A DNA stretch of 64,000 nucleotides. Source: Coix lacryma-jobi var. lacryma-jobi (lineage: Eukaryota; Streptophyta; Magnoliopsida; Poales; Poaceae). Location: the NCBI GenBank assembly GCA_009763385.1, contig CM019831.1, positions 113,114,680-113,178,679 of the forward strand. The letters run 5' to 3'. Below are positions 32,365 through 42,072 of the stretch, in pieces. Position numbers and translations under genes: made by a program. How positions within the stretch are numbered: the first letter of the stretch is position 1; the number at the start of each line of letters is the position of its first letter. The notes below the pieces were generated by a model. It had not been told where the DNA came from. It did no database searches and saw only the letters and a list, made by a program, of their open reading frames with translations.

Positions 32365-33200
32365 ATACTATTATGGGTGCACTAACGTCACACCATTTTT
32401 TGAAAAGAGAAAAACCTATGCAAAAGTTTGTTAAAAAATATGTGCTAAATTAAAGGAAAAGAGAAAAAAAAACTCGTGGTTCAGGGATACTATTATGAGC
32501 GCTCTATGAACACGCTGGTTTTTGAAAGGAAAAAACCTATACGAAAGTTTTTTAAGAAACCTATGCTAAAATGAGAGAAAAAGAGAAAAACAATAACCAC
32601 AAAAGAAAATAAAAATGAAATAAATAGTAGACTAAGGCATGAAGAGATAAAAAGTAACTCTTCATTAAGAATATTATTATATCTTATAGTACTATTGAAC
32701 GCGCTACCCCGCATCGGTTTTTTAGAACGAAAATCATGAAAAAAAGAAAAGAAAAGGAAAAAAAATGAAAGCAAAAAAGAAAAAAAAACTACAGTACATC
32801 AAGCGCTGGGAGGCCGCTAATCCTCCCGCGGTCATAGGTTTATATTATTATGTAATTAGTTTTGTTAATAATATTTAATACTCTAAATTAGTGTTAAACA
32901 CCTGATATGATATTCCAAAACTTTTTAATTTGGAACTAAACAATCTCTAAATATATCAGTCACTATATAAGTATAAAACACACGCGAGTATTGAGAGGGC
33001 GTTGTCCCACAATTAGAGTTTGTATTATTGGACGCGCTATCGTCATACCGGTTTTTAATAGAAAAAGATACCTATAAAGATCTTAAAAAGAAAAAAATTA
33101 AAAAATAGAAAAAGTAAAAGAAAAAAAAGAAAAAAAGAAAAGAAAAAAAAAGCTACAGTACCTTACCTCGCGGGAGGGCGTCAATACTCTCGCCGGTAGA
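32365..33200. repeat. Four degenerate repeats flanking element B
   Basis: A unit beginning TACTATTATG.GCGC or TATTATTGGACGCGC, continuing with an A/G-rich block and often CTACAGTA plus a CGGGAGG motif, recurs at about 32365, 32487, 32690 and 33025. This is an old repeat of unknown class, interrupted by element B. Confidence 0.55.
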
Positions 33201-34269
33201 GGTTGTATTATTAGCATGATCCATACAGATGCGCAAACATAATGGACATGATTGGTACCTGTAAAGCCACCAACGACGGCTATTTCTGCACTAGTTTTGT
33301 GAGAGACATCCAAAGCTGAGAATGTGGAGTACGCCTGATATTTTTCAAACAACACATAAATATATAAAAATAATAGGAACCTGCACAGGTGGAGCTAACA
33401 CTAACACAAAAGGTTCTTTTATGCCTATGTTCTAGTTAGATTGGTGCTAAAACGATTAAGTTTGGTTTCCCAATTGGATTTAGCTTTGTCGATATATATT
33501 TGTAAATAAAAAAAATCTATGTGTCTATTTATACAGGGAATTCTCCCTGACAATCAAGAAATTGCAGTAAAGTGACTGTCACAGACTTCTCAGCAGGTAA
33601 TTCAAAAGCCGAGGAACGAAATAATTCCTTTAGCTAAACACCAGCATAGGAATGCAATGATGATGGTAGGTGTGTGTCTGGAATGAAGACCTGGAAAGGC
33701 TAATTGTTTACGAGTGGTACCCAATAATAACCTCGAAAAAACTGATTTTCGATATATATTGTTACTACTATGTCACTCTTTAATTTCTTCAACTAATTAA
33801 CTACTCACTAGTTTAGTGCCCGTGCTAACGCTACGGCTTCACTTCAAGACACATTTGAAAATAGAAATAGTAAAGTTGTTTTTTATAGTTCAACTTTTAC
33901 ACAATTGTAATGATCATGAGTACAATCCAGAAAACTATTATCCTTAAAATATATAGTAAAGAGTTGTTGATTTCATTAACCATCTGAATTACATCTTGCC
34001 TAAGGCCTTGAGCATGTTCTGGATATCTCCAGTTAAGTTATCAAAACATTCATTGCCTATAGATGCTTAATAAAAATATGAGTTTTCAACTAAATAAAAA
34101 TATAAGTTTTCAAAGAAGTGAACCTAACATATACCTTACATTGCTATAGTCTTTAATATTTTAGTCCATGACGGTTCAATATTCAAGTATTTTTGTTAGT
34201 TTATTACGATCTATCTTATCACAACATCGCGGATCCCATCCAAACTGTAAATCAATGACACCTGCAACA
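33201..34269. other. Intergenic sequence, nothing recognised
   Basis: AT-rich. A TTTAGTGCCCGTGCTAACGC string at about 33814 resembles ends of grass DNA transposons. No gene seen. Confidence 0.4.
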
Positions 34270-34345
34270 CTACTATGTGCAGGAGGCGATGGAGCTGCTG
34301 AGGAGCACCGGGTGCTACGTGCCCCTGCAGCACTTTTGCACCATA
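34270..34345 (+). pseudogene. Fragment of a Dof gene tail
   Basis: A stretch of about 25 bp (34286-34310, coding AMELLRST) is identical to 35496-35520 in the Dof relic, then diverges into GCYVPLQ. Because the match covers the same codons, this is a second broken piece of a Dof-like C-terminal region rather than part of one continuous gene. Confidence 0.6.
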
Positions 34346-34907
34346 ATAAGAATCCAAAGACCTACCCCTGCTATGCGCTATGTGCTATTATTTATCTCTT
34401 CATTTTCCCATATATACTACATGTTCTTCTTGCTCCTTAGGAGTAGTTGTTAGTTACCCTTAACATTCATCATTCAGGTTTGCAGTAATAACATCTAACG
34501 ATGAGCAATATGAGTGTATTTGGTTTCCTGGACTGCTTCTAGCCTGGCTAGCTATATAAGCCTGGACAGCTTTAGTCTGCTTCCACCAAGCCAACCTCCA
34601 GTTATTTGGTTGGTTGTAGTATTGTCTAAGATCGGATAGTGTAATACGTGTTTGGTTTGATGCACTGCTTTGCATAGGACCACCCCTTCTTTGAGAAGGT
34701 AAGTTTACCCTCTTGAAACATTTCATCGAACATGTCATGAGCATACTAAACTCTGCCTTCCAAAGTGGTAACTTCTGACACATCCGAGCAATAAGAGGAA
34801 GAAATGAACACGGATCTGAGTTGTGCAGAGGTAGAGGACCTCGATTGTGTCCTTGCCGCCCACGAAGTCAACCACGAGCAAGCATGAAGGTGTAGGAAGA
34901 TGACGCG
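34346..34907. other. Intergenic sequence between Dof fragments
   Basis: No open frame with a domain. Strings TATTTGGTTT (34516) and GTGTTTGGTTT (34649) might belong to an old DNA transposon. Confidence 0.3.
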
Positions 34908-34957
34908 GTGGTCAGCCGAAGTGCAGACCTGGAGGTGGACAGCACACACAGTGTCTC

Positions 34958-35589
34958 ATGGCTGGAAACGCAAATCCAAATCAGAATCCAAACCCGCCGC
35001 CGTCGGCGCCCTCGGCTCCCGGCGCCCAGAGGGCTGGCGCTCCCGCTGTGGGCGCGGCTGCAGCGCCGAGCGCTGGCGCGATCGGAGGTGCGGGCGCGGG
35101 CGCGGGCAAGGAGCGGCGGGCGCGGCCGCAGAAGGAGAAGGCGCTCAACTGCCCGCGGTGCAACTCCACCAACACCAAGTTCTGCTATTACAACAACTAC
35201 AGCCTGCAGCAGCCGCGCTACTTCTGCAAGACGTGCCGGCGCTACTGGACCGAGGGCGGCTCACTCCGCAACGTCCCAATGGGCGGCGGCTCCAGGAAGA
35301 ACAAGCACTCGTCCTCGGTCGTGTCGACGGCGGCCGCCTCCACCTCCGTGGTGATGTCCGGCACTGTCTCCGTTGTGGTGAGGGAACGCCACCGGAGTTC
35401 CCGGCGTTCCCGAGCCTGGAGAGCAGCAGCGTGTGCAACCCCAGATTGGGCATGGTGGGCAACGGCGCCACCGGCAGAGGCATGGGCGCACTCTCGGCGA
35501 TGGAGCTGCTGAGGAGCACCGACTTCTACGAAGGAAAGGCAGCCAGCTGTGCGGTGGACACCAGCAAAATGTTGTCTTTTAAAGGCTAG
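34958..35589 (+). pseudogene. Dof zinc-finger transcription factor relic
   Basis: Dof proteins are plant transcription factors that bind AAAG cores in the nucleus. From the ATG at 34958 there is an Asn/Pro- and Ala/Gly-rich leader and then a complete Dof domain. The zinc ligands are C65, C68, C90 and C93 (CX2CX21CX2C), followed by the conserved RRYWTEGGSLRNVPMGGGSRKNKH-type region split over residues 94-117. After about 35380 the frame is lost: the continuation TPPEFPAFPSLESS...AMELLRSTDFYEGK lies in another frame and ends at a TAG at 35587-35589. The start may be internal, since Dof genes usually have more N-terminal sequence, often in a separate exon. The protein is short for the family and lacks the usual long tail. 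The DNA-binding half could still be translated, but frameshift and truncation make a pseudogene most likely. Confidence 0.85.
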
Positions 35590-36127
35590 GGGCAAACCGG
35601 TTTCGTCAGGGGAAAATACATGTATTTGATACGAGAAAATTGATTAAAACACTCAAATGTCATGTATTATAAAGAGACAACGTTTCGAGTCCTGAGAAGT
35701 CAACGTTACAATTCCTATTTTAGCGAAGTCACATATTTAGAGTCCTATAATAGCAAATTTCTCTTTTTTCGTAAGTCGCGAAAGAGACGGCGATGTTTCT
35801 GGCGCACAATTTGGCGGCAGTGAGCGATGGGTCTCGTTGCCTTGCGCGGATGATTGAGGGAGCCGGAGGATATACCATACACTCAATCGGAATCGTTAGA
35901 TGTGAGTGAGTAAAGAGAGAGAAGGTTTTAGAATAAATCTGGATGGTTCATTTTTATAGAGTCAAAATTATGGGTACAGTTTGTGGTGTGTACTTAGGAA
36001 CGCTATCTTAGCGGGGGAAGTTTCTTTGGTACACCAAGCAAAGAATATGGTTGGTGCTTTAGTAGGGTAGATGATTGAGTAGCTTTGTATTTTTGATTAA
36101 CCATGTATGTAAGTACTATAGTCCACT
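35590..36127. other. Intergenic sequence, nothing recognised
   Basis: No gene motif seen. The last 100 bp may be degraded upstream sequence of the kinase relic that follows. Confidence 0.4.
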
Positions 36128-36372
36128 GATCCACAGAAGCGTGGTCCGCTTGGTTCCAAAAATGTGTTGACCATAATAGTTGGTATTGCAAGAGGCCTGC
36201 AATATGTCTAGCCATCTATGAAGAATCAGAAGCCAAAATAATCCACCGAGGTCTAAAAAGCAAACAATTTTCTTTTAGACCATGAACCCAAGATCATAGA
36301 TTTTGGCCTAGCGAGGATCTTAGGAGGCGGCCAGTCACATGATGCCACAAGTCATGTCGCGCCGGATCAGTA
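36128..36372 (+). pseudogene. Receptor-like kinase fragment (cysteine-rich or S-domain type)
   Basis: Translation in changing frames gives DPQKRGPL, IIVGIARGLQY, then IIHRGLK, then an LDHEPKIIDFGLARIL-like stretch and SHVA, colinear with subdomains V-VIII of plant receptor-like kinases of the CRK/S-locus group. The catalytic-loop HRD position reads HRG, a stop follows GLQYV, and frames shift at least twice. It ends at a possible splice donor (CAGTAAGT at 36368). Only this exon-sized piece is seen. It is non-functional. Confidence 0.8.
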
Positions 36373-37152
36373 AGTACTTATTGTTAATAATTCTCTGATT
36401 TAATAGCATTGCACTATATTCCTCCATAAGACAATTAATAATTGTTGTTATTTTTTGTAGTAGTTATGTGTCCCCTCTGAGTAAACCACAAGTGGCAATT
36501 ATTCGACTGTGACATTTATAGGTTCAAAATTTTGATTCTAGAGGTTGCCACAGGAAAAGGAAATTGTGTCCATTACTTATATTCAGAATTCTGATTTTGG
36601 AGATTGTCACTAGGAAAAAGAAATTGCGCCCATTTATCATATTGTCGGCATTATAGAGCACCCTAGCCTAGGTACAACCAACCCACCACACAAGGAGCGG
36701 GGGCACGTGCCCCACTCAAATTCTTGATTTTCAAAGAAAATATGTCTTATTTCAAGTACCTATAGAGGTACATGAGTAACAAACCTTCACTCAAATTTTT
36801 AGCTAATTCTATCGTGGTCTCTAGCCTCCAATCACCTTGTTAGTACTCCAATCACCTTGTTAGCCTCCAATCACAATTGTCACAGAGTGTGTTTTAAATT
36901 TAGTACTTCATGCATATGTCTAAATATTCGATGTGACATGTGTAAAGTTTTTGATTTTAGAAGTAAGCATGGCCTATGTATGGAAAACGGCCTACGGGCT
37001 CCTCTGGCTTATGTACGCGTACCTTTTCTTTAAAAAAAAAATCACTGTGCTTTCAGCTCTTTTTTGGAAATGACTTGGGATCGAGCACCAGCAGAAGCCA
37101 GCGTGAAGCTACGGTTTCGGGAAGCTACTAGATTTTTAGCTTCACTCGTAGC
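36373..37152. other. Intergenic sequence with small tandem duplications
   Basis: A duplicated block of about 70 bp (GATTCTAGAGGTTGCCAC... at 36533 and GATTTTGGAGATTGTCAC... at 36594) and a triplicated CTCCAATCACCTTGTTAG string (36827-36870) are seen. No gene. Confidence 0.5.
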
Positions 37153-37454
37153 GGCCAGTTTGGTAGAGCTCCATTTGATTCTGATTCTCTATAGAAGCTG
37201 ATTCTCGTAGAGAAGTGATTCTGTAGCTGAAAGTGATCCTCTTTGATTCTTTAGCATAAACTCTTAAAATCAGCATGAAGAATCACTTCACAGAATCAGG
37301 GGAAGCTACTTTTTTCAGCTCTCAGCCCCTTAGTTCATTTCAGAGAATCACTTCACGGAATCAGCAGAGAATCACTTCTCTCTGAAAAACCGTTTGGCAG
37401 AGCTCCTGCTGGATTCAGCAGAGAATCACCTCTGGGAGCTCTGCCAAACGGGGC
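37153..37454. mobile_element. MITE with GTTTGG(C/T)AGAGCTCC ends
   Basis: The left end GGCCAGTTTGGTAGAGCTCC is inverted at the right end (GGAGCTCTGCCAAACGGGGC). The interior is rich in AGAATCACTTC / GAAGTGATTCT inverted strings, and an internal copy of the end (CGTTTGGCAGAGCTCC, 37391) suggests a nested or rearranged copy. No coding capacity. The superfamily is uncertain, possibly hAT. Confidence 0.65.
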
Positions 37455-37546
37455 TTAACAACTCTATATGTGGGTGTTTGACTAGCAAGGCTGATCCATA
37501 CATATAATATGTACTCCGTGCAAGTCACGGGTTGATCCTCTGCATT

Positions 37547-37797
37547 ACTCCCTCTGTCCCTGAAAAAAATCAATTTCTAGAGTTGTCTTAAGTCAAACTT
37601 TTTAAACTTTGACCAAATTTTTAGAAAAAACTATCAAGATTGATGGTACCAAATTCATATCATTAGATACATCATAGAAGATATTTTCATAATATGCCCA
37701 TTTTATATCATAGATGTTACTACTCTTTTCTATAAAGTTAGTCAAAGTTTAAAAAGTTTGACCGGCACGGATTCTAGGAATTCATTCTTTCAGGGAC
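37547..37797. mobile_element. Stowaway-like MITE, second family
   Basis: Starts CTCCCTCTGTCCCTGAAAAA after a TA and ends with an inverted CTTTCAGGGACCATG. The interior contains AAACTTTTTAAACTTTGACC and its inverse GTCAAAGTTTAAAAAGTTTGACC, a feature of Stowaway/Mariner MITEs in grasses. The right end lacks the usual GGGAG and may be eroded. Confidence 0.75.
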
Positions 37798-38034
37798 CAT
37801 GAAGTTTAATGCAGAGGATCAACATCGTTGTCGTAAGGGACTAGGATGGGTGGTCCTGCTTGCAGCACACCTGCAGCACCAAATTAAAGCACACCGGGGC
37901 GTCCCGGTCGGGCCTTTCTCTGTCTTTGCTACTGCTACTGCCTCGCTCTTGTGTCTTCTCACACGGGCACGGCCCACACCTGGTAGTCCAGAAGTCTCCC
38001 TTCTGCCGCAGCGCACGCCGGCCGTCAGCTAGTT

Positions 38035-38093
38035 CAATGCGTGCTCATGTTTATGAGCGTCTGCGCCTGTAACTGGGTATCGCAAAAAAAAAG
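38035..38093 (+). mobile_element. SINE 3' fragment with A-tail
   Basis: The string GCTCATGTTTATGAGCGTCTGCGCCTGTAACTGG..., followed by a nine-base A run, is typical of the tail of the grass tRNA-derived SINE whose head is seen at 61155. Only the last 60 bp are present, as in a 5'-truncated copy. Confidence 0.55.
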
Positions 38094-38108
38094 TTCAGAG
38101 ATCCGATG

Positions 38109-38409
38109 TGTGACGCCGAAAGTGTTCCGGATCACACACCAGCTACGGCTTTGGACGCCCGGGTCGCCACGGACCGAAGAACGCAGCGAGTAGGTCACAC
38201 TTACGCGGTAAAAAACGGCTAGGTTTACAAGCAAACCAGCAAAGGATAGCTATCACACTTACGTGGCGAAGAACGACTAGTTTTCGAGAAAACTAGCAAA
38301 GGAACTGTCGAAGCTCTCGACCGGGAGGGACCCCGTCAGGGCATGGATGTCGCCGGGTTGCCCTAGGTCGGCCGACGAGCCTAGGACGCCATCTTTGGTC
38401 GTAGGATCA
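38109..38409 (-). repeat. Element E 3' LTR, truncated
   Basis: Matches 52598-52899 of the intact LTR. It stops at GTAGGATCA, where a different TG-starting sequence begins. The remaining roughly 375 bp of this LTR are not found further right, so a deletion accompanied or followed the insertion. Confidence 0.9.
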
Positions 38410-39360
38410 TGTCACACCCTAAAATTTCTATTTCTTGAATTAGAGATAAAATGATTTATTTATGAATTTTTGTGCTCATTAAATATAGGGAAATAAAAAT
38501 TTTCTCTTAATTAAAATTTGTCGTAGGGTTTTAGCAACATGTTTGTGCATTCATGTTGGTGCATTTGAGTTTTTGTGATGTGTGGTTTTAACTAAAATTT
38601 AATTTGAATTCAAAATTTGGTTTGGAAAACAATTTAAAAATAAATTTCTTAAAAAGGGATTTGAAATTAAAGATTTTGTTTTTGTTTTTCAAAAAGTTTG
38701 GAAAAGTTTAAAGTTTCAAAAACTTGTTCTTCCAAAGATTCCAACCAAAAGTTAAAAAGATTTCAAACTGGATTTGAAAAAGGGGTTTTGAAAAGGTTTA
38801 GAAATAATAAAAAAAAACAAAACATTTCTTCCCTCTCTCTCTCTCTCCCTCTTGCATTTCTGGCCCGAGAGCCTAGTTCGGCCTGCTTGGCCTGGTTCCA
38901 GGCCCAGCGCCCTGGCCTCCTCTCCCGGCCTTGCCTTCCCCTCGCGCGGCCCAAGCCTTGGCCAACTCGGCCTGTTTCCTCCACCGCGCAGTCGGCCCAG
39001 CTCCGAGCTTTGCAGCACGCGCGCGGCCTCTCCTTCCCCCACTGACGTGTGGGCCTCACCCTTCTCTCTCGATGACACCGTAGGGCCACATGTCGGCTTC
39101 GTCCTCCTCCCGTATCCCATGGCGGACACTACTTGTCGAGCGCGAGTCCGTTCCGGTTACGCCTCTTCCTTGCCCTGCCGACCAAGTTGATACGCCTATA
39201 AAGATCCCCGTACTCCGCCGCCTTTGCCTTCCCCAAAATCCCGAACTCCTGACCGAGCTTGCTTCAAACCGCCGAGTTTGGATCTCGCCCAGACAAAACT
39301 CTAAGCCGCCACCGTCGTCTCGTGAAACCACCGCTCCATCATTGCTCTTGTGAGACTTTC
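38410..39360 (+). mobile_element. Partial LTR of another gypsy-type element
   Basis: Begins TGTCACACCCTAAAATTTC at the exact break of element E's LTR. An AT-rich section is followed by a CT microsatellite (38833-38852), a GC-rich section, and a TATA motif CCTATAAAG (39191-39199). This is the usual layout of an LTR beginning TGTCACACC. No second LTR, PBS or clear end is seen. The right edge is uncertain. Frames in the GC-rich part show no domain. Confidence 0.55.
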
Positions 39361-39799
39361 ACCTTGCAATGTCTCTAGCAAATATGAATCTTCGAACATC
39401 ACTTTGATCACTCTAAACAAGACTTTCCAACTTGGTGCTTGTTCAAGGTCACCTCCTTGGATTATCCCAATTTTCTATCTTGATGAGTTTAATCAAAGTG
39501 CATGGATGACTCCCATAGCCAGTCTTGCTTGATCAGATCTCAAACACTTAAGCAATGAATCTTCGGCACTCCTTTGATAGAGTTATTGTTACACATCACA
39601 TATTTAAATGCACTCCGCCGAACATTGTCATCAACTTCAGCGCTTGGATCACGAAAAAGTATTTCAACAAGGGAGTTCTCCAATCTTCCAAATCGGCCTT
39701 GCTTTTGTTAAGAATTAATTCCGGCCGATGTGAGAGTTCTATGGATTAATCAACTGGGCTAACCCTACCAGAGCCGACCAAGCTGATTTGGCAAACTAA
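39361..39799. other. Unassigned sequence, probably interior of element E or of the inserted element
   Basis: No domain is recognisable in either strand. It joins the LTR-like piece to the minisatellite. I cannot place the junction. Confidence 0.35.
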
Positions 39800-40053
39800 C
39801 TGAGTCGGCTCAAGGTCGACCTGGCGTGCGCAGACCGACTGAGTTGGTTTAGATTGAACCTGGTCGGCTAGACAAGCCGACTAAGTTAGTTTAGATTCAA
39901 CCTGGTCGGCCAGACAAGCCGACTGAGCTGGTTCAGATTCAACCTGGTCGGCCGGACAAGTCGACTAAGTTGGCTCAGATTCAACCTGGTCGGCAGGACA
40001 AGCCGACTAAGTTGGCTCAGATTCAACCTGGTCGGCAGGACAAGCCGACTGAG
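39800..40053 (-). repeat. 42-bp coding minisatellite in element E
   Basis: Units start at 39800 (39 bp), 39839, 39881, 39923, 39965 and 40007, and the array ends at 40049. On the minus strand one frame reads a 14-residue unit of the form SACPADQVESEPT followed by Gln or a stop. The stop occurs where the plus strand has CTAAG instead of CTGAG. A length divisible by three and a shared frame suggest the array was once translated. Confidence 0.85.
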
Positions 40054-40149
40054 TTGATTCTTTATAATTTGTTCATAAAATTTGATGCATCGGCATTTCC
40101 TTTACGTGAAAATTGTGTCTACTAACGCCATAGCCAGATGCTTATCACG

Positions 40150-40600
40150 CTAACATGTTGGTCTTAAAATTAACATGCCTTGTAATATGCCGATTTTGAA
40201 ATTCGGCAAAAGTATTAATGATGGCAAGGTACTCGTCAAGATATGCATTATGTGATCCTTTAAAACACCAAAACATATGAGCGACTTGTTGTACCGCTAG
40301 TAATGAATTACCACAGGCTCCAACATGTCATACTCCATGGATCACAATATGGTTAAACCGAATAAGAAAAGTTCTCATTCAGTTTGAATCTTAGTGCAAC
40401 TGTGGTCTTAATCAGCTTGATGTCTCACATAGCACCATTGTGAGAAATAATGATCGTGCCAACACCTTGGCCCTTTTTGCAAACCGATTGACCATATTGT
40501 CACACCCATGAAGTAGAAAAACATATATCATGCCCCCCGAGCCTTAAAGCCATCAATGTGAAATCCATGGGGCTTTTCTAATAGCACAATGGTTGGAAGC
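40150..40600 (-). pseudogene. Element E RNase H remnant
   Basis: On the minus strand, scattered frames give SVCKKGQGVGTIIISHNGAM (about 40485-40426), which fits the start of a gypsy RNase H domain (DGS..K.G.G.G..I.SP.G). A downstream segment resembles the CF...LNAYL...I part of that domain. Stops and frame changes are frequent. The catalytic residues cannot be verified. The reverse transcriptase that normally precedes it is missing. Confidence 0.55.
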
Positions 40601-40787
40601 ATTCATCGGCTATATTATTATGTTAAGGATGATAACAAAGCATCGACCATATGAATTCATCCAAGAAAGTATGCATAGTCGAAATAAAGCAGTTCGGCTC
40701 TGGATCATTGGTAAGCAAAATAATTTGGCAACTCTCCATAATATAGACATTTATACCAATGTTCGCAATAAGGGGCTAAGGGGTAAT

Positions 40788-42046
40788 TGTTGACACCTGT
40801 TATCTATCAAAATTAAAGGATAAATAAATATGAAAAGGGCATGAATTCAATCACCAATAAAGGTTTAGGGTTTTAATTGACAATATTCCACGAGTTTTGG
40901 TGAATTGTGATTCTGCAGGGACTAAACAGGAAAACTAGCACTGATTACTTCTCCTAGAAGGAAACCGACGGAAGATTACGGAACCGACACGTCAGGAATA
41001 CTCCAGAAGGACCTAGAGAACACCAGAGGACACCACGAGGCGGAACACCCCGAGAGGCCGCCAGGTGGGACCGACCGGTCCCACCCTAAGACCGGTCGGT
41101 CTCCCCCTGGGCCCGCTAGACTCCGTCTTCTGGAAGCTTCCTCCACCGCCTTTGAGGATCCATCTCAGCCCTACGTGAAGTCGGTTTCATCTAACGGCCG
41201 CGGTTGATCCCTCAGGGCTATATAAACAGGCCCCCAGGCCCCAGGGAAGATCAAGTCTCTCTTTAGAAAAGTCTACGCCTCATTCAGAAACCCTAGATGA
41301 AGACTTCAAGAGCCACCTTTCAAGTAGAAGACTAGTTACCCCTCTAGTTTAGGTTTAGAACCTAGTCTTATACTAGAACTAGAAGAGAGAGAGAGAGAGA
41401 GGAAGAGATCAAGAAGGAGCTCCGGCATGTCGGATCCACTTCTTCATCTTGTACCTGTGGATTCAAGTTTATCTTCAACTTGCTTCAGCGATTGTTTCGG
41501 TAATCAACGTCTATATTTAAGTTTGAGCCATTGTTCTTGTTATTCTTAAGGTTTATGACTCTCTTTTGAGTACTTTAATTCTAGTCATTCTAGAGTTAGA
41601 GTAGTTGGATAGTGTAAGCGTGGTGCTTAGACTTGATATCTCATAAATGCCTCCTATGACGCCGGTAGTAGTGGTTGTTCGCAAGGGTGACTCTTATAGC
41701 CTTGTTGATTCTTCTATAGTCCACTTACCCGTGTGTAGACTCGGTAGGATTATACATTTGCATAAAAGACTCATACTCTGTTTGTGATCTTTTATGGCAA
41801 CTTCCCCACTAAGAATAATATAAACATATCATTCTTGAATTGGATTTAGACAACCTTAGTGATCCCCTCTATACTTCTAGATTCTCCGTCCTTGTTCGCT
41901 ACTCAGGGGTTAGACTTTAAGACTTAACACTATCTATTCCTTTGGGTTCGATATTAAAACTGGGTTACTCCGGTGAAGTGCTACATCGGTAGATTTTATC
42001 TGTGCGCTTGCGGATAAAGTAGAGTGTGTGTTAATTTATACCAACA
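40788..42046 (+). repeat. Element D 5' LTR
   Basis: 1259 bp. A TATA box CTATATAAAC lies at 41218-41227. A GA microsatellite (41384-41401) lies downstream of it. The LTR also contains ACCGGTCGGT-type inverted strings at 41073-41100. Confidence 0.95.
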
Positions 42047-42054
42047 AGCATTTC

Positions 42055-42072
42055 TGGCGCCGTTATCGGGGA
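42055..42072 (+). other. Primer-binding site of element D (tRNA-Asp-like)
   Basis: TGGCGCCGTTATCGGGGA begins 8 bp after the LTR. It closely fits the complement of plant tRNA-Asp 3' sequence, used by Athila/Tat gypsy elements; one interior base differs from the common form. Confidence 0.75.

Noticed and set aside
34900..35589. Arg-rich frames overlapping the Dof domain
   Set aside because: Off-phase readings; only the frame from 34958 has the four zinc Cys. The last part of one of them is the displaced Dof tail and is described there.
38698..39353. Frames of about 90-125 codons in the GC-rich LTR-like piece
   Set aside because: Overlapping on both strands, Pro/Arg/Ser-rich, and lying around a TATA box within an LTR-like sequence.
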